DNA of 64,000 nt from Desertimonas flava (GCF_003426815.1 NZ_QKYK01000006.1:186001-250000); one strand, 5' to 3'; shown: positions 35,633-45,009, counted from the stretch's first letter. Translations and numbers: made by a program. Notes: generated by a model from the sequence alone, not told the origin.

Positions 35633-36444
35633 GGGCGGTGGGCGACCGTCCCGTCGACACGCTGGTCGTCACGGGGGGCCACCCGTTCGAGGCCGAGCCC
35701 TTCTTCGCCGTCTTCGACTCGCTCGACTCGATCACCTGGACATCGGCCACCGAACCCGGCGACGGCCACGACGTCGTCGTGTTCTACGACATGCCGGGGC
35801 TGCGGTTCACTCGCGGTGATCCACCGGTCGAGGTCGTCGAGCCGACGCCCGATCAGCGCGCGGCGATCGCACGACTCTGCGAGCGCGGGACCGGCCTCGT
35901 CTTCCTCCACCACGCCGTGGCCGGCTGGCCGGCGTGGCCGGCCTACGCCGAGCTCGTCGGCGGACGGTTCCACTACCAACCGGCCACGTTGTGCGGGACG
36001 GAGTACCCAGACAGCGGCTACCGGTTCGACGTCGAGCACACCGTCGAGGTGCTCGACCCGGCCCATCCGGTCTGCGCCGGGCTCGGACCGTCGTTCTCGC
36101 TCACCGACGAGCTCTACTGCGCTCCGGTGTTCGAGGACCGCGTCGTCCCGTTGATGCGGACGTCGTTCCCCACCGGTGACCCGGCGCAGTTCTTCTCCGC
36201 CGACCAGGCGATCCGTGGCGTCCGCAACCGCAACGACGGCTGGTCGCACCCTCCGGGGTCGAACCTCGTCGCGTGGGCGAAGGCCGCGGGACGCAGCCCG
36301 GTCGTCTACCTCCAGTTCGGTGACGGTCCCGTCACGTACGCCGATCCGTCGTATCGGCGGGCGCTCGCCAACGCCATCGCGTGGGTGGCGTCCCCCGACG
36401 CCCGCGAGTGGGCGGCGGCACGACACGAGGAGGTTCCGAGATGA
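35629..36444 (+). CDS. ThuA-like (class I glutamine-amidotransferase-like) protein (1)
   Basis: A 271-residue protein of the ThuA/trehalose-utilisation domain group: DTLVVTGGHPFEAEPFF at the start, HDVVVFYDMPG, GTGLVFLHHAVAGWPAWPAYAELVGGRFHYQP, and PVVYLQFGDGP..YADPSYRRALANAIAWVA at the end. A histidine pair replaces the nucleophile Cys of true amidotransferases. Start GTG 35629 overlaps the small protein's stop. ThuA domains often bind sugars or 3-keto compounds. Its place in a Rieske operon suggests a pathway role. Confidence 0.75.
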   Translation: MRAVGDRPVDTLVVTGGHPFEAEPFFAVFDSLDSITWTSATEPGDGHDVVVFYDMPGLRFTRGDPPVEVVEPTPDQRAAIARLCERGTGLVFLHHAVAGWPAWPAYAELVGGRFHYQPATLCGTEYPDSGYRFDVEHTVEVLDPAHPVCAGLGPSFSLTDELYCAPVFEDRVVPLMRTSFPTGDPAQFFSADQAIRGVRNRNDGWSHPPGSNLVAWAKAAGRSPVVYLQFGDGPVTYADPSYRRALANAIAWVASPDAREWAAARHEEVPR

Positions 36445-37349
36445 CCGGTGTCGGCCTCTGCCTGCCCCAGCTCGGCGACGGGTTGTCACCGACGCTGCTT
36501 CGCGAGTTCTGCCACCGGGCCGAGGAGCACGGCTTCACCAGCCTGTGGGTGCAGGACCACTTCATGTGGCCCCTCCAGCCCCGGCGTGGCTACGCGGGGC
36601 GTCCCGACGCGCCGATCCCCCGCCAGTACCAGAGCGTCCTCTCCCCGACCGAGCTGCTCGCCGCGGTCGCCGGTTGGACGTCGGCCGCGCGCGTCGGCAC
36701 ATCGATCCTCGTGGCCGGCAACCACTGGCCGGCCCAGCTCGCCGGACGGCTGGCCACGATCGACGTGTTGTCGGGCGGCCGCCTGTCGGTCGGGCTGGGC
36801 GTCGGCTGGTCCGACGAGGAGCACGAGGCCTCTGGCACCGACATCGCCACCCGCGGTAAGCGGATGGACGACTTCGTGCCCGCTTTGCTCGCCTGCTGGG
36901 GTGACGATCCGGTCAGCTTCGACAGCCCCTCGTTCACACTCAGCGAGTGCGTGGTGCGGCCGAAGCCGGTGCAGCAGCCCCGCCCGCCGCTGCTGTCGGG
37001 CATGTGGAGCCCGGCCGGCCTGGAGCGCACCCGGCTGCTCTTCGACGGCTGGAACCCGGCCGGCCTCACGGTGGACGCCGCCGCCGTGGCGTTGGGGACG
37101 ATGAACGCCGACCGTCCCGTCGGGATGGCCCCGCTGACGATGCACCACCGCAGCTTCGTGCAGTTCCCGCACGCGCCGACACCGACCGACGATCCCGTCG
37201 AGCGGCTGTGCGCCGAAGCGGCTGCGGCCGCGGTTCAGGGCTTCGACGACTTCATCATCGAACACAACTTCTGGTCCGGCGTCGCCGACCCGGCGGGCTG
37301 GCTGGACGTGCCCGCCACCTTCGCCCCCGTCGTCGCCGCCGCGAGATAG
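36441..37349 (+). CDS. LLM-class (luciferase-like) oxidoreductase (2)
   Basis: A 302-residue TIM-barrel protein. It has GFTSLWVQDHFMWPL, ARVGTSILVAGNHWPAQLAGRLATIDVLSGGRLSVGLGVGWSDEEHEA and a C-terminal barrel strand set, consistent with F420- or FMN-dependent LLM enzymes. ATG 36441 overlaps the ThuA-like stop (ATGA). It ends the operon that begins with Rieske D. Confidence 0.8.
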   Translation: MTGVGLCLPQLGDGLSPTLLREFCHRAEEHGFTSLWVQDHFMWPLQPRRGYAGRPDAPIPRQYQSVLSPTELLAAVAGWTSAARVGTSILVAGNHWPAQLAGRLATIDVLSGGRLSVGLGVGWSDEEHEASGTDIATRGKRMDDFVPALLACWGDDPVSFDSPSFTLSECVVRPKPVQQPRPPLLSGMWSPAGLERTRLLFDGWNPAGLTVDAAAVALGTMNADRPVGMAPLTMHHRSFVQFPHAPTPTDDPVERLCAEAAAAAVQGFDDFIIEHNFWSGVADPAGWLDVPATFAPVVAAAR

Positions 37350-37396
37350 TGCCGCGAGGGTGTGCGGAGAGGTTCTTCGTGAACCCTGGACGCGTG

Positions 37397-37421
37397 ACGG
37401 ATGGTGCCAGGCACCTCCCGT
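37397..37421. terminator. GTGCCAGGCAC-family hairpin
   Basis: ACGGATGGTGCC and GGCACCTCCCGT flank one A, with two mismatches in the stem. It lies between the convergent LLM and PNPOx genes; the rest of the 128-base gap has nothing I can identify. Confidence 0.5.
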
Positions 37422-37477
37422 AACGGCAGCGACATACACCTCTCCGCGCGGCTCCCAGGCACATCCCGTCAGGGACC

Positions 37478-37993
37478 TCAGGCGGTCGTGCGGGACTCGA
37501 TCCACTCGGCGGTCGCCGCGCGCATCTTGGCCCCGTCGTAGCCGATGCGCTCGGTCGGCTCGACGCGAAGGATCACGCGCCGCGGCGAGTCGAGGAACGA
37601 CTGGAAGGCCTTCGCCCGGGCCGGATCGTCGGGATTGATCGCCCGGGAGAGCTCCGGGTAGAACCAGTCCTTGGTCTCCTGGTCGTCGTGGAGCGTGCAC
37701 GTGCCCTTCCACGTGACCGTCTTGTTCCGCGGCAACGGCGACCCGGTGGACGTCACGACGACGCACACACGCGGATCGCGGCGGACGGCCGAGATCCGGG
37801 CCCGCTGCGACGACGCCGTCAGCCAGAAGCAGCCCTTGCGCCAGACGTACGACATGATCACGCCGACCGGCCAGCCCTCCTTGTTCGACCAGATGAACGT
37901 GCACTCGTTGTGGGCGAGCAGCAGCTGCTCCTCGACGTCGTCGTCGAGGCCGTACACGGTGACGTCCTCGTAGTTCTCGGGATGGTCGGTCAT
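37478..37993 (-). CDS. PNPOx-fold flavin/F420-binding protein (2)
   Basis: A 171-residue paralogue of the protein at 33.4-33.9 kb. Shared segments include [40 protein letters not shown] and [21 protein letters not shown] 37993 overlaps the SDR stop (ATGA). Two members of one family in neighbouring operons suggest they act on related intermediates, or as F420 or flavin reductases for the pathway. Confidence 0.77.
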   Translation of the reverse strand: MTDHPENYEDVTVYGLDDDVEEQLLLAHNECTFIWSNKEGWPVGVIMSYVWRKGCFWLTASSQRARISAVRRDPRVCVVVTSTGSPLPRNKTVTWKGTCTLHDDQETKDWFYPELSRAINPDDPARAKAFQSFLDSPRRVILRVEPTERIGYDGAKMRAATAEWIESRTTA

Positions 37994-38781
37994 GACGGTG
38001 TCCTTTCGGGGGGAAGAAACTGGCCGGTCGAGGCCGTGATGCCGCCGTCCACCGGGACGACGGCGCCGGTGACGAAACTGGCGTCCGGAGACAGCAGGAA
38101 GGCGATGACGGCGGCGACCTCCTCGGGGCGGCCCCAGCGCTGCAGCGGCACGTGGCGGCGCAGCGCCTCCTTGCGTTCGGGGAACCGCTCGACGTGGGCG
38201 GTCATGCCGGTCTCGGTGGGACCGGGGCAGACGGCGTTGACGGTGATGGCGTCGGCGGCGAGGTCGATGGCCGCGCCGCGTACGAGGTTGATCACCGCCG
38301 CCTTGGAGGCGTTGTAGGCCCACATCCCCGGGTCGGCGCCGATGCCCGACGTCGACGCCGTGGCCACGATGCGGCCGCCGCCAGCGGCGCGCAGCGCGGG
38401 CACGGCGGCGCGGATGCCGAGCAGCACACCGCGGAGATTGACCTCCACGGTGCGGTCGAAGTCGGCCAGCGGCATCTCGACGAGATCGCCGCGGCTCGGC
38501 ACACCGGCGTTCAACGCCACCGCGTCGAGGCGGCCGAAGCAATCGACGGCGGTGGCGACCGCTGCGCCGTTGTCCGACTCGCTGGCCACGTCGCCGGTGA
38601 GACCGATGACGCGGTCGTCGCCGTCGGCCCACTCCGGTGCCACCAGGTCGACGGCGACCACGCGGGCACCGCCGGCGACGAGCTGCTGGGCGAGCGCTCG
38701 ACCGATGCCCGACGCGGCGCCGGTCACCACGGCGACCCGTCCCTCGTGACCGCTCACGACGGCACCGCCGGTGGAGCTCAA
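37990..38781 (-). CDS. Short-chain dehydrogenase/reductase (3)
   Basis: A 263-residue classical [19 protein letters not shown], Ser with YNASK. The start is probably TTG 38781, because it overlaps the synthetase stop codon (TTGA); a GTG at 38757 is the alternative and would shorten the N-terminus by 8 residues. It is translated between a synthetase and a PNPOx gene. Confidence 0.8.
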   Translation of the reverse strand: MSSTGGAVVSGHEGRVAVVTGAASGIGRALAQQLVAGGARVVAVDLVAPEWADGDDRVIGLTGDVASESDNGAAVATAVDCFGRLDAVALNAGVPSRGDLVEMPLADFDRTVEVNLRGVLLGIRAAVPALRAAGGGRIVATASTSGIGADPGMWAYNASKAAVINLVRGAAIDLAADAITVNAVCPGPTETGMTAHVERFPERKEALRRHVPLQRWGRPEEVAAVIAFLLSPDASFVTGAVVPVDGGITASTGQFLPPERTPS

Positions 38782-40370
38782 GAGTCGTCCTCGCCAGCGA
38801 GCGAGCGAGCGCCGGCGAGCGAGCGGTCGGCCGCGGCCTGCGTGGCCGGGGAACGCTGCAACTCGGCCTGCGTGGCCGGGGAACGCTGCAGATCGGCGAG
38901 GACGTCACGCCGGCGGATCTTCCCTGACATGGTCTTGGGCAACTCGTCGGCGAAGAGCACCCGTTTGGGCACCTTGTAAGCGGCCAGCCCCCGGCGCGCC
39001 TCGGCGAGCACGGCGTCCGCGGTCAGCTCGGGTGACCCGGCGATGACGGCCACCACCTCCTCGCCCCACGTGTCGTGGGGTACGCCGACGACGGCCACCT
39101 CACGCACCCCGTCCACTCCGAACAGCACGCTCTCCACCTCGGCGGGGTACACGTTGAGGCCTCCCGAGATGATCAGGTCCTTCTTGCGGTCGACGATCGT
39201 GAAGTACCCCTCGTCGTCGCGGGAGGCCAGGTCGCCCGTGTGCAACCAGCCGTCGACGAGCGTTCGGGCCGTCTCGTCGGGATCGTTCCAGTACCCGGCG
39301 AAGACCACGGGCCCGCGCAGCACGAGTTCGCCCACCTCGCCGGGAGCGCACTCGCCGCCGGAATCGTCGACCACCTTGCCCTCCGAGTAGAGGAGGCTGA
39401 CGCCGCACGAGCCGAGCTTGCGCTCGATGTCCTCCGGCGGCAGGTAGAGACCGAGACCGTTGCCCTCCGTCAGGGCGTAGGCCTGGGCGAACGGAACACC
39501 GCGCGCCTGCCACGCCTCGATCAACGGCAGGGGCACCGGGGCGGCACCGATGAACCCGAGCCGGAGCGACGAGAGATCGGTGTCGGCGAACCGGGGGTGA
39601 TCGAGCATCGCCTTCCACATCGTCGGCACGCCGGCGACGAACGGGATGCGGTAACGCTCGATGGCGGCGAGCGTCCGCCCGGGGTCGAAGGCCCGCTCGA
39701 GCACCATCGTGACGCCGCAGTGGACGGCGGGCATCGTCGCCGACATCGTGCCGCCGGTGAAGGCGAGCGGGAAGTGGCAGATGTGCACGTCGCCGGGAGC
39801 GTGGCGCACCTGGATCGCCCACTGGATGGTGCAGAACAAGATGTTGCCGTGCGTGGTGACCGCCCCCTTGGGCCGGCCCGTGGTGCCCGACGTGTAGAGG
39901 ATGACGGCGGGGTCGTCGAGACCGACGTCGACCGCCACGGGCTCGGGCCGGGGACCGTCGGTGACGGCGGCCGGTGGGTCGGCGGCACTCAGCCAGTGCT
40001 CGACGGGCAGGTTCGGCGCCACCTCGTCGACGACGGCGGCGAAGTCGCCGTCCGTGACGACGACCCTGGCGCCGGAATGATCGAGCGAGTAGGTGACCTC
40101 TCGCGGGCTCAGGAAGTGGTTGACGGGCACGACGATCGCACCCAGGCGGGTTGCGGCGAAGAAGACGTAGAGGAACTCGGGCCGGTTGTGCATGTACAGA
40201 CCGACGCGGTCACCGCGCTCGACCCCGCACGACCGGAGTGCATGGGCCCAGCGGTCCACCCGCTCGTCGTACTCCCGCCATGTCGTCGTCTCGTCGTCGA
40301 ACACGATGGCCGGCGCATCCGGCCTCAGCCGTGCCCAGTTGGCGACCCAGCTGGCGATTCCCCCGAACAT
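38778..40370 (-). CDS. AMP-forming acyl-CoA synthetase/ligase (3)
   Basis: A 530-residue ANL enzyme. The ATP loop is [11 protein letters not shown] (159-169), the lid starts at [24 protein letters not shown], and the catalytic lysine lies in [13 protein letters not shown]. The natural protein seems to end soon after RRDVLADL. The last ~32 residues contain a twofold LQRSPATQA unit and AGARSLAGE, read from inserted genomic repeats. AAAGGAG precedes ATG 40370 by 6 bases. Confidence 0.87.
   Translation of the reverse strand: MFGGIASWVANWARLRPDAPAIVFDDETTTWREYDERVDRWAHALRSCGVERGDRVGLYMHNRPEFLYVFFAATRLGAIVVPVNHFLSPREVTYSLDHSGARVVVTDGDFAAVVDEVAPNLPVEHWLSAADPPAAVTDGPRPEPVAVDVGLDDPAVILYTSGTTGRPKGAVTTHGNILFCTIQWAIQVRHAPGDVHICHFPLAFTGGTMSATMPAVHCGVTMVLERAFDPGRTLAAIERYRIPFVAGVPTMWKAMLDHPRFADTDLSSLRLGFIGAAPVPLPLIEAWQARGVPFAQAYALTEGNGLGLYLPPEDIERKLGSCGVSLLYSEGKVVDDSGGECAPGEVGELVLRGPVVFAGYWNDPDETARTLVDGWLHTGDLASRDDEGYFTIVDRKKDLIISGGLNVYPAEVESVLFGVDGVREVAVVGVPHDTWGEEVVAVIAGSPELTADAVLAEARRGLAAYKVPKRVLFADELPKTMSGKIRRRDVLADLQRSPATQAELQRSPATQAAADRSLAGARSLAGEDDS
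38796..38886. repeat. Composite repeat encoding the synthetase tail
   Basis: GCGAGCGAGCG-type repeats (38796-38824) are followed by two direct copies of GGCCTGCGTGGCCGGGGAACGC (38833-38856 and 38864-38886). On the minus strand they are read in frame as the C-terminal tail of the synthetase, giving LQRSPATQA twice. Confidence 0.7.
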
Positions 40371-40396
40371 GTCGACTCCTTTCGTCGGTACGGTCG

Positions 40397-41191
40397 TCAG
40401 TAGGGCATCGTCCCGCCGTCGACCGGGAACAGGCAGCCGGTCATGTTCCGGGCCGCGTCGCTGGCGAGGAACGCGGCGACGGCGCCCACCTCGGCGGCCG
40501 TGTTGAGCCGCTTCAGCGCCGACTCCTGCGCGAACAGGTCGAGCAGCGCCTCGTAGGAGTCGAGGCCCATCGCCGTCGCCGACGCCGGGCCGGTCGCCTG
40601 CACGATGTCGGTCTCGACGAGCCCGGGCAGGATGGCGTTGATCGTGATGCCGAGCGTCCCCACCTCGTGGGCGGCCGCCTTCACCAGACCGTTGACGGCG
40701 TGCTTGGTGGCCACGTAGCCGGGGAGGCCCGGCTTGCCGAGCTTCCCCTCCACCGACGAGGTGACGAGGATGCGCCCGCTGCCCCGCGGGATCATGTGCT
40801 GCAACGCCCGGCGCATCCCCCAGAAGACGTGGTTGAGGTTCCAGTCGACCTCGAGGGTCCACTCCTCGTCCGTCATCAGGTGGACCGGCGCAGTCGCCGC
40901 GACGCCACCCGAGTTGAGGACGCAGATGTCGAGCTGGCCGTAGCGCTCGATGGTGTGGTCGACCAACGCTTCGACATCGGCCTGCTTGGCGGCATCTCCG
41001 GCGAAGAAGCTCGCCCGGTCACCAGCGCCCATCTCGTCGAGACAGCGCTGCCCCTTCTCTGCGTCGCGCCCGTTGACAACGACGGATGCGCCACGGCCCA
41101 GCAAGGCCTCGGCGATCCCGCGCCCGATGCTGCGCGTCCCTCCCGTGATGCACGCCACCCGACCCTCGAGCGATGCCGCCGTGTTCCCCAT
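40397..41191 (-). CDS. Short-chain dehydrogenase/reductase (4)
   Basis: A 264-residue SDR with TGGTRSIGRG, NGRD (Arg suggests NADP), LNSGG replacing NNAG, and catalytic TSS...YVATK. ATG 41191 has AGAGGGGGA upstream; the longer frame to 41296 is not protein-like. It is closely similar to the next SDR upstream, and both have the LFAQESALKRLN/WFARESAIKRLN segment, so they are probably tandem duplicates. Confidence 0.83.
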   Translation of the reverse strand: MGNTAASLEGRVACITGGTRSIGRGIAEALLGRGASVVVNGRDAEKGQRCLDEMGAGDRASFFAGDAAKQADVEALVDHTIERYGQLDICVLNSGGVAATAPVHLMTDEEWTLEVDWNLNHVFWGMRRALQHMIPRGSGRILVTSSVEGKLGKPGLPGYVATKHAVNGLVKAAAHEVGTLGITINAILPGLVETDIVQATGPASATAMGLDSYEALLDLFAQESALKRLNTAAEVGAVAAFLASDAARNMTGCLFPVDGGTMPY

Positions 41192-41240
41192 CTGTCCCCC
41201 TCTGTCGTTCTGTCGTTGTGCTGCGAAGCCGGGCGCCGGA

Positions 41241-42020
41241 TCAGTACGGCGACGTGCCGCCGTCGATGGAGATCGCCGAGCCGGTGATGCCGGCACCGGC
41301 CTCCGAAGCCAGCAGGAGCGCCACGGCGCCGACGTCGGCGACGTCGTTGAGCCGCTTGATCGCCGACTCCCTGGCGAACCACTGGAGGAACTCGGCGTAC
41401 GTCAAGCCCATCGCCTCGGCCGCAGCCGGGCCGGCCTCGGTCATCATGTCCGTCTCGATGCCGCCCGGGCACAGCACGTTGACCGTGATCCCGAGCGGGC
41501 CGACCTCCTGCGCCGCCGACTTGGTGAGCCCGTTGACGGCGTGCTTCGCCGACACGTACGGGCTGATCACCGGCTTGCCGACCTTGCCCTCGAGGGAGCC
41601 GACCGAGATGATCCGGCCCGATCCCTGGGGGATCATGTACTTGAACGCCCGGCGCATCACCCAGAACGTGTGCCAGAAGATCCACGTCATCGCGAGGTTC
41701 ATCGCCTCGTCGGTGGTCTCGGCCACAGGTGCGAACCCCGAACTGCCGCCGGCGTTCGGTACGGCGATGTCGAGCCGCCCGTAGCGCTCGACGGTGCCGT
41801 CGACGATCGCCTCGCAGTCCTCGCGCTTGCACACGTCGCCAGCGATGAAGTACAGCCGCTCGCCGGCGTCGAGCTCGTCGATGGTCGCCCGCGCCTTCGC
41901 CGGGTCACGCCCGTTGATGACGACGCTCGCCCCCTCCGCCAAGAACGCTTCGGCGATGCCTCGCCCGATGCCGCGTGTGCCACCCGTGATGCACGCGACC
42001 TGCCCCTCCAGAATCCCCAT
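41241..42020 (-). CDS. Short-chain dehydrogenase/reductase (5)
   Basis: A 259-residue SDR, paralogue of SDR 4, with TGGTRGIGRG, INGRDPAK, PNAGG and YVSAK. ATG 42020 is preceded at 8 bases by TATGTT, a -10 box on the minus strand, so the transcript is probably leaderless. It opens a leftward run of SDR, SDR, synthetase, SDR and PNPOx genes ending at 37.5 kb. The start further upstream proposed by the open frame would cross the operator and divergent gene. Confidence 0.83.
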   Translation of the reverse strand: MGILEGQVACITGGTRGIGRGIAEAFLAEGASVVINGRDPAKARATIDELDAGERLYFIAGDVCKREDCEAIVDGTVERYGRLDIAVPNAGGSSGFAPVAETTDEAMNLAMTWIFWHTFWVMRRAFKYMIPQGSGRIISVGSLEGKVGKPVISPYVSAKHAVNGLTKSAAQEVGPLGITVNVLCPGGIETDMMTEAGPAAAEAMGLTYAEFLQWFARESAIKRLNDVADVGAVALLLASEAGAGITGSAISIDGGTSPY

Positions 42021-42027
42021 GGCCGCA

Positions 42028-42072
42028 GAACATATCGCGCGATAGGAGGGTTCCGTATCACGCGATATGTTC
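42028..42072. promoter_or_regulatory. Paired operators with a -10 box in each arm
   Basis: GAACATATCGCGCGATA (42028-42044) and TATCACGCGATATGTTC (42056-42072) form a 17-base inverted repeat with one mismatch and an 11-base spacer. Each arm is itself a palindrome (TATCGCGCGATA). Each outward end reads TATGTT, a -10 box 7-8 bases from ATG 42020 (minus) and ATG 42079 (plus). A regulator bound here would control both divergent SDR operons. Confidence 0.6.
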
Positions 42073-42078
42073 CGCCCC

Positions 42079-42876
42079 ATGCAGCCAGAGATCGGACAGC
42101 TCCTCGCCCTCGACGGTCGCAAGGCGCTCGTGACCGGCGGGGCCACCGGGATCGGCGAGGCGATCGCCACGGTCCTGGCTGCCGCCGGTGCCGATGTCAC
42201 CATCGGCGACCGCGACGTCGACGGTGCCGAGCGGGTCGCCGCGGCGATCGGCGGCGCCGGCGTCGCCATGGACGTGACCGATCCCGCGTCCGTGGAAGCG
42301 GCCACGGCGTCCGTCGGCGGCATCGATCTGCTCGTGAACAACGCCGGCACGTACCTCGAGGCCGGCAGCATCCTCGATCAGACCGCCGAGTCCTGGCAGC
42401 GCTCGATCGACGTCAACCTGGCCGGGGTGTTCCACTGCTCGAAGGCCGCCGCCACCGCCATGGTGACCGCCGGGCGCCCGGGCGCGATCGTCAACATCGC
42501 GTCGGTCGACGGCATCCTGCCGTGCCTCGGCACCGGCTACGACTCGGCCAAGGCGGGCGTCATCCAGTTCACCCGTTCACTCGCCGTCGACCTCGCGCCG
42601 CACGGCATCCGCGTCAACGGCGTCGCGCCGGGGAACGTGCCGGTGCCCACGCTGGCGAAGATCCGCTCCGGCGAGCTGCCACCGCTGTGGCCGGCCGACT
42701 CGTCGCCGTCGGGGCTGATGGGCCCGATGATGCGTCAGCGCAGCGCCAACATCCCCCTCGGTCGCCCGGGCCGACCCGAAGAGATCGCCCACGCCGTGTT
42801 GTTCCTCGCATCGGCGGCGGCCAACTACGTCACCGGCCACACGCTCACCGTCGACGGTGGCTGGACCCTCGTCTGA
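42079..42876 (+). CDS. Short-chain dehydrogenase/reductase (6)
   Basis: A 265-residue SDR with TGGATGIG, IGDRDVDG, NNAG and YDSAK. ATG 42079 is preferred over ATG 42067 because TATGTT ends 7 bases before it and the earlier ATG lies within the operator. It has a proline-rich insertion around LWPADSSPSGLMGPMMRQRS. Its partner genes are not obvious: the TetR gene downstream is convergent. Confidence 0.82.
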   Translation: MQPEIGQLLALDGRKALVTGGATGIGEAIATVLAAAGADVTIGDRDVDGAERVAAAIGGAGVAMDVTDPASVEAATASVGGIDLLVNNAGTYLEAGSILDQTAESWQRSIDVNLAGVFHCSKAAATAMVTAGRPGAIVNIASVDGILPCLGTGYDSAKAGVIQFTRSLAVDLAPHGIRVNGVAPGNVPVPTLAKIRSGELPPLWPADSSPSGLMGPMMRQRSANIPLGRPGRPEEIAHAVLFLASAAANYVTGHTLTVDGGWTLV

Positions 42877-42895
42877 GCCGGCACCGGCGGGCCGC

Positions 42896-43537
42896 TCAGG
42901 CCCGCTTGATCAGGTTGCCCTCGATGAGCATCTTGATCGCCTCGATCGCCGCCAGGTGGGTGTCGGGATCGTCGGAGACGGCGTCGACCAGACCGATCAG
43001 CATCACGCGGATGAGCGCCACCATCCGCAGCCGGTCGCGCTTGCGGACCTCTCCGGTCTTGATGCCGAGGTCGACCAGGCTTTCGAAGAACATCTCCCTG
43101 CGCCGCGTCGATCCCTTGAACACGTCGCGAAGCTCGGGGTTGCGCCGAACGTCGATACGGACCGCACCGAGGAAGCGGGCCAGGCTGGGGTCGGTGTTGT
43201 TCAACTCGTGCGAGGTGTCGAGCACCCGCTCGATGCCGCCGACGAACGTCTCGGCATCGGCGACCTGTTGCTCGAAGCGGTCGTAGACGACGCGCTGCGC
43301 CTCCTCGTTGACCGCCTTGTAGAGGTCGAACTTCGAGTCGAAGTAGTGGTAGATCGCGCCGGTCGTGACACCGGCGTTGTGGGCCAGATGCTTGTTGGTC
43401 GTGGCCTCGTAGCCGAGCTCGGAGAACGTGGTTCGGGCATGGGTGAGGATCCGTTCGCGGGTCGCACCCGACCGTGACGCCGGAGGGCGCCCGAGCTTGC
43501 GAGGGGGAGTCTTTCGCGCGGCGCTGGCTCGGGTCAC
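42896..43537 (-). CDS. TetR-family regulator, candidate controller of the shared operator
   Basis: A 213-residue repressor with N-terminal helix-turn-helix ERILTHARTTFSELGYEATTNKHLAHNAGVTTGAIYHYFDSK and a C-terminal ligand-binding helical domain. GTG 43537 is preferred: CATACT and an operator half overlap just upstream, 6 bases away, suggesting leaderless expression. The ATG at 43564 would put the operator inside the gene. The gene is divergent from an acyl-CoA dehydrogenase that also carries the operator, so this is the best candidate to bind the shared sites and regulate itself. Confidence 0.82.
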   Translation of the reverse strand: MTRASAARKTPPRKLGRPPASRSGATRERILTHARTTFSELGYEATTNKHLAHNAGVTTGAIYHYFDSKFDLYKAVNEEAQRVVYDRFEQQVADAETFVGGIERVLDTSHELNNTDPSLARFLGAVRIDVRRNPELRDVFKGSTRRREMFFESLVDLGIKTGEVRKRDRLRMVALIRVMLIGLVDAVSDDPDTHLAAIEAIKMLIEGNLIKRA

Positions 43538-43549
43538 CCGATCAGTATG
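43534..43549. promoter_or_regulatory. Shared operator (diverged) at the TetR promoter
   Basis: TCACCCGATCAGTATG retains the CCGATCAGT core of the cluster operator. It overlaps the GTG start and presumed -10 of the TetR gene, as expected for autoregulation. Confidence 0.45.
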
Positions 43550-43595
43550 CCCCGTCAAGCCCACTGACCACGGGAGTCTGGACTCCGGCTTCCGA

Positions 43596-43615
43596 AACCT
43601 ACCGATCAGTCAATT
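43596..43615. promoter_or_regulatory. Shared operator, acyl-CoA dehydrogenase promoter
   Basis: AACCTACCGATCAGTCAATT runs into TAGGCT (43615-43620), a -10 box 8 bases before ATG 43629. The operator therefore overlaps a probable leaderless promoter. Confidence 0.6.
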
Positions 43616-43628
43616 AGGCTGGCCGACG

Positions 43629-44897
43629 ATGAGTGCTGCTCCCGATCTCGACGAGTTCTTGGCGGAGGCGACGGCGTTCCTCGACGAGCATGCCGAACGC
43701 CGCTCCTCCGGCGAGCATGACGACGAGATGGTCTGGGGCAAGGGCGAGTTCGACGTGTCGGTGTTCCACGCCCTGTCGGAGAACGACGAGCGGGCGCTGC
43801 TGCAACGAGCCCAGGACTGGACGCAGACGAAGGCCGAGCGCGGGTATCACGCCATCGACTGGCCCACCGAGCTCGGCGGACTCGGCCTGCCGAGCGCCTA
43901 CGCCCGCGCCTACGGCCGTCTCGAGCGCGGCTACCAGACGCCCGCGGGGCACGAGACCCACAGCGTGACGACGCGCCTGATCGCTCCGACGGTCCGCGTG
44001 TTCGGCACCGACGAGCAGCGCGCCGACCTCGTGCCGCGGTTCCTCACCGCCCGAGAGCTCTGTTGCCAGCTCTTCTCCGAGCCAGGCGCCGGTTCCGACC
44101 TCGCCGGGCTGTCCTGCCGGGCCGAACGGGACGGCGACGAGTGGGTCATCAACGGGCAGAAGGTCTGGAGCTCCGGTGCGCAGTTCTCCCGTTGGGGCGA
44201 GCTGATCGCCCGGCACGACCCCGACGTGGTGAAGCACAAGGGGATGACGGCGTTCGTCATCCCGATGGACCTCCCCGGGACGACGATCCGCCCCATCAAG
44301 CAGATGAGCGGAGGGTCGTCGTTCAACGAGGTGTTCTTCGACGACGTGCGGGTGCCCGACTCGATGCGCCTCGGCGACGTGGGCGACGGCTGGAAGGTCG
44401 CCCTCACCACGCTCGGCTTCGAGCGCGACCACTCCGACAGCGCCGGCGGCGGGGGCGGCCGGGTCGGCGGATCATGGCGGCAGCTGCTCGCCACGGCCCG
44501 GGCGGTCGGCGTGAACGCCGATCCGGTCGTGCGCCAGCGTCTCGCCAGGGTGTACGCGGATCACCGCATCGAGCAGTTCGTCAGCCGGCGATCGGCCGAC
44601 CTCCGCCGCGCCGGGCAGCCGGCGGGTCCGGAAGGCTCGCTCGGCAAGCTGCTGTGGACCAACGGCATGAACGGCATGTCCGACGCCATCAGCGCCGTGC
44701 TCGGCGCCGCCCTCGTGGCCGACACCGGCGCGTGGGGAACCTACGAGTGGGGCGCCCACGTCCTCGGTGCGCCGGGGTACCGCATCGCCGGCGGCTCGGA
44801 CGAGGTGCAGCGCAACATCATCGGCGAGCGCGTGCTCGGCCTCCCCGCCGAGCCTCGCGTCGACAAGGACGCCGCCTGGCGCGACGTCCCCCGCTGA
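43629..44897 (+). CDS. Acyl-CoA dehydrogenase
   Basis: A 422-residue flavoprotein. Conserved blocks are LFSEPGAGSDLAGLSCRAERDGDEWVINGQKVWSSGAQ (FAD/substrate), FFDDVRVPDSMRLGDVGDGWKVALTTL and the C-terminal APGYRIAGGSDEVQRNIIGERVLGLP. It would desaturate an acyl-CoA, feeding electrons to ETF. No second ACAD subunit is adjacent, unlike the heteromeric steroid FadE pairs. It is the first gene after the cluster operator at 43.6 kb. Confidence 0.87.
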   Translation: MSAAPDLDEFLAEATAFLDEHAERRSSGEHDDEMVWGKGEFDVSVFHALSENDERALLQRAQDWTQTKAERGYHAIDWPTELGGLGLPSAYARAYGRLERGYQTPAGHETHSVTTRLIAPTVRVFGTDEQRADLVPRFLTARELCCQLFSEPGAGSDLAGLSCRAERDGDEWVINGQKVWSSGAQFSRWGELIARHDPDVVKHKGMTAFVIPMDLPGTTIRPIKQMSGGSSFNEVFFDDVRVPDSMRLGDVGDGWKVALTTLGFERDHSDSAGGGGGRVGGSWRQLLATARAVGVNADPVVRQRLARVYADHRIEQFVSRRSADLRRAGQPAGPEGSLGKLLWTNGMNGMSDAISAVLGAALVADTGAWGTYEWGAHVLGAPGYRIAGGSDEVQRNIIGERVLGLPAEPRVDKDAAWRDVPR

Positions 44898-44906
44898 GTC
44901 CGTCAG

Positions 44907-44937
44907 CTGACGGTTGGTGCCAGGCACCAACCGTCAG
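44907..44937. terminator. Perfect GTGCCAGGCAC-core hairpin
   Basis: CTGACGGTTGGTGCC and GGCACCAACCGTCAG are fully complementary around one A: 15-base arms. It follows the acyl-CoA dehydrogenase gene on the same strand and precedes an SDR with its own ribosome site, so the two may be separate transcripts. Confidence 0.55.
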
Positions 44938-45009
44938 GTGCAGGACACACTGGACACGACCAGAACTCGACACATCGATCTCGACACATCAACTCAGGGG
45001 GAACACACC

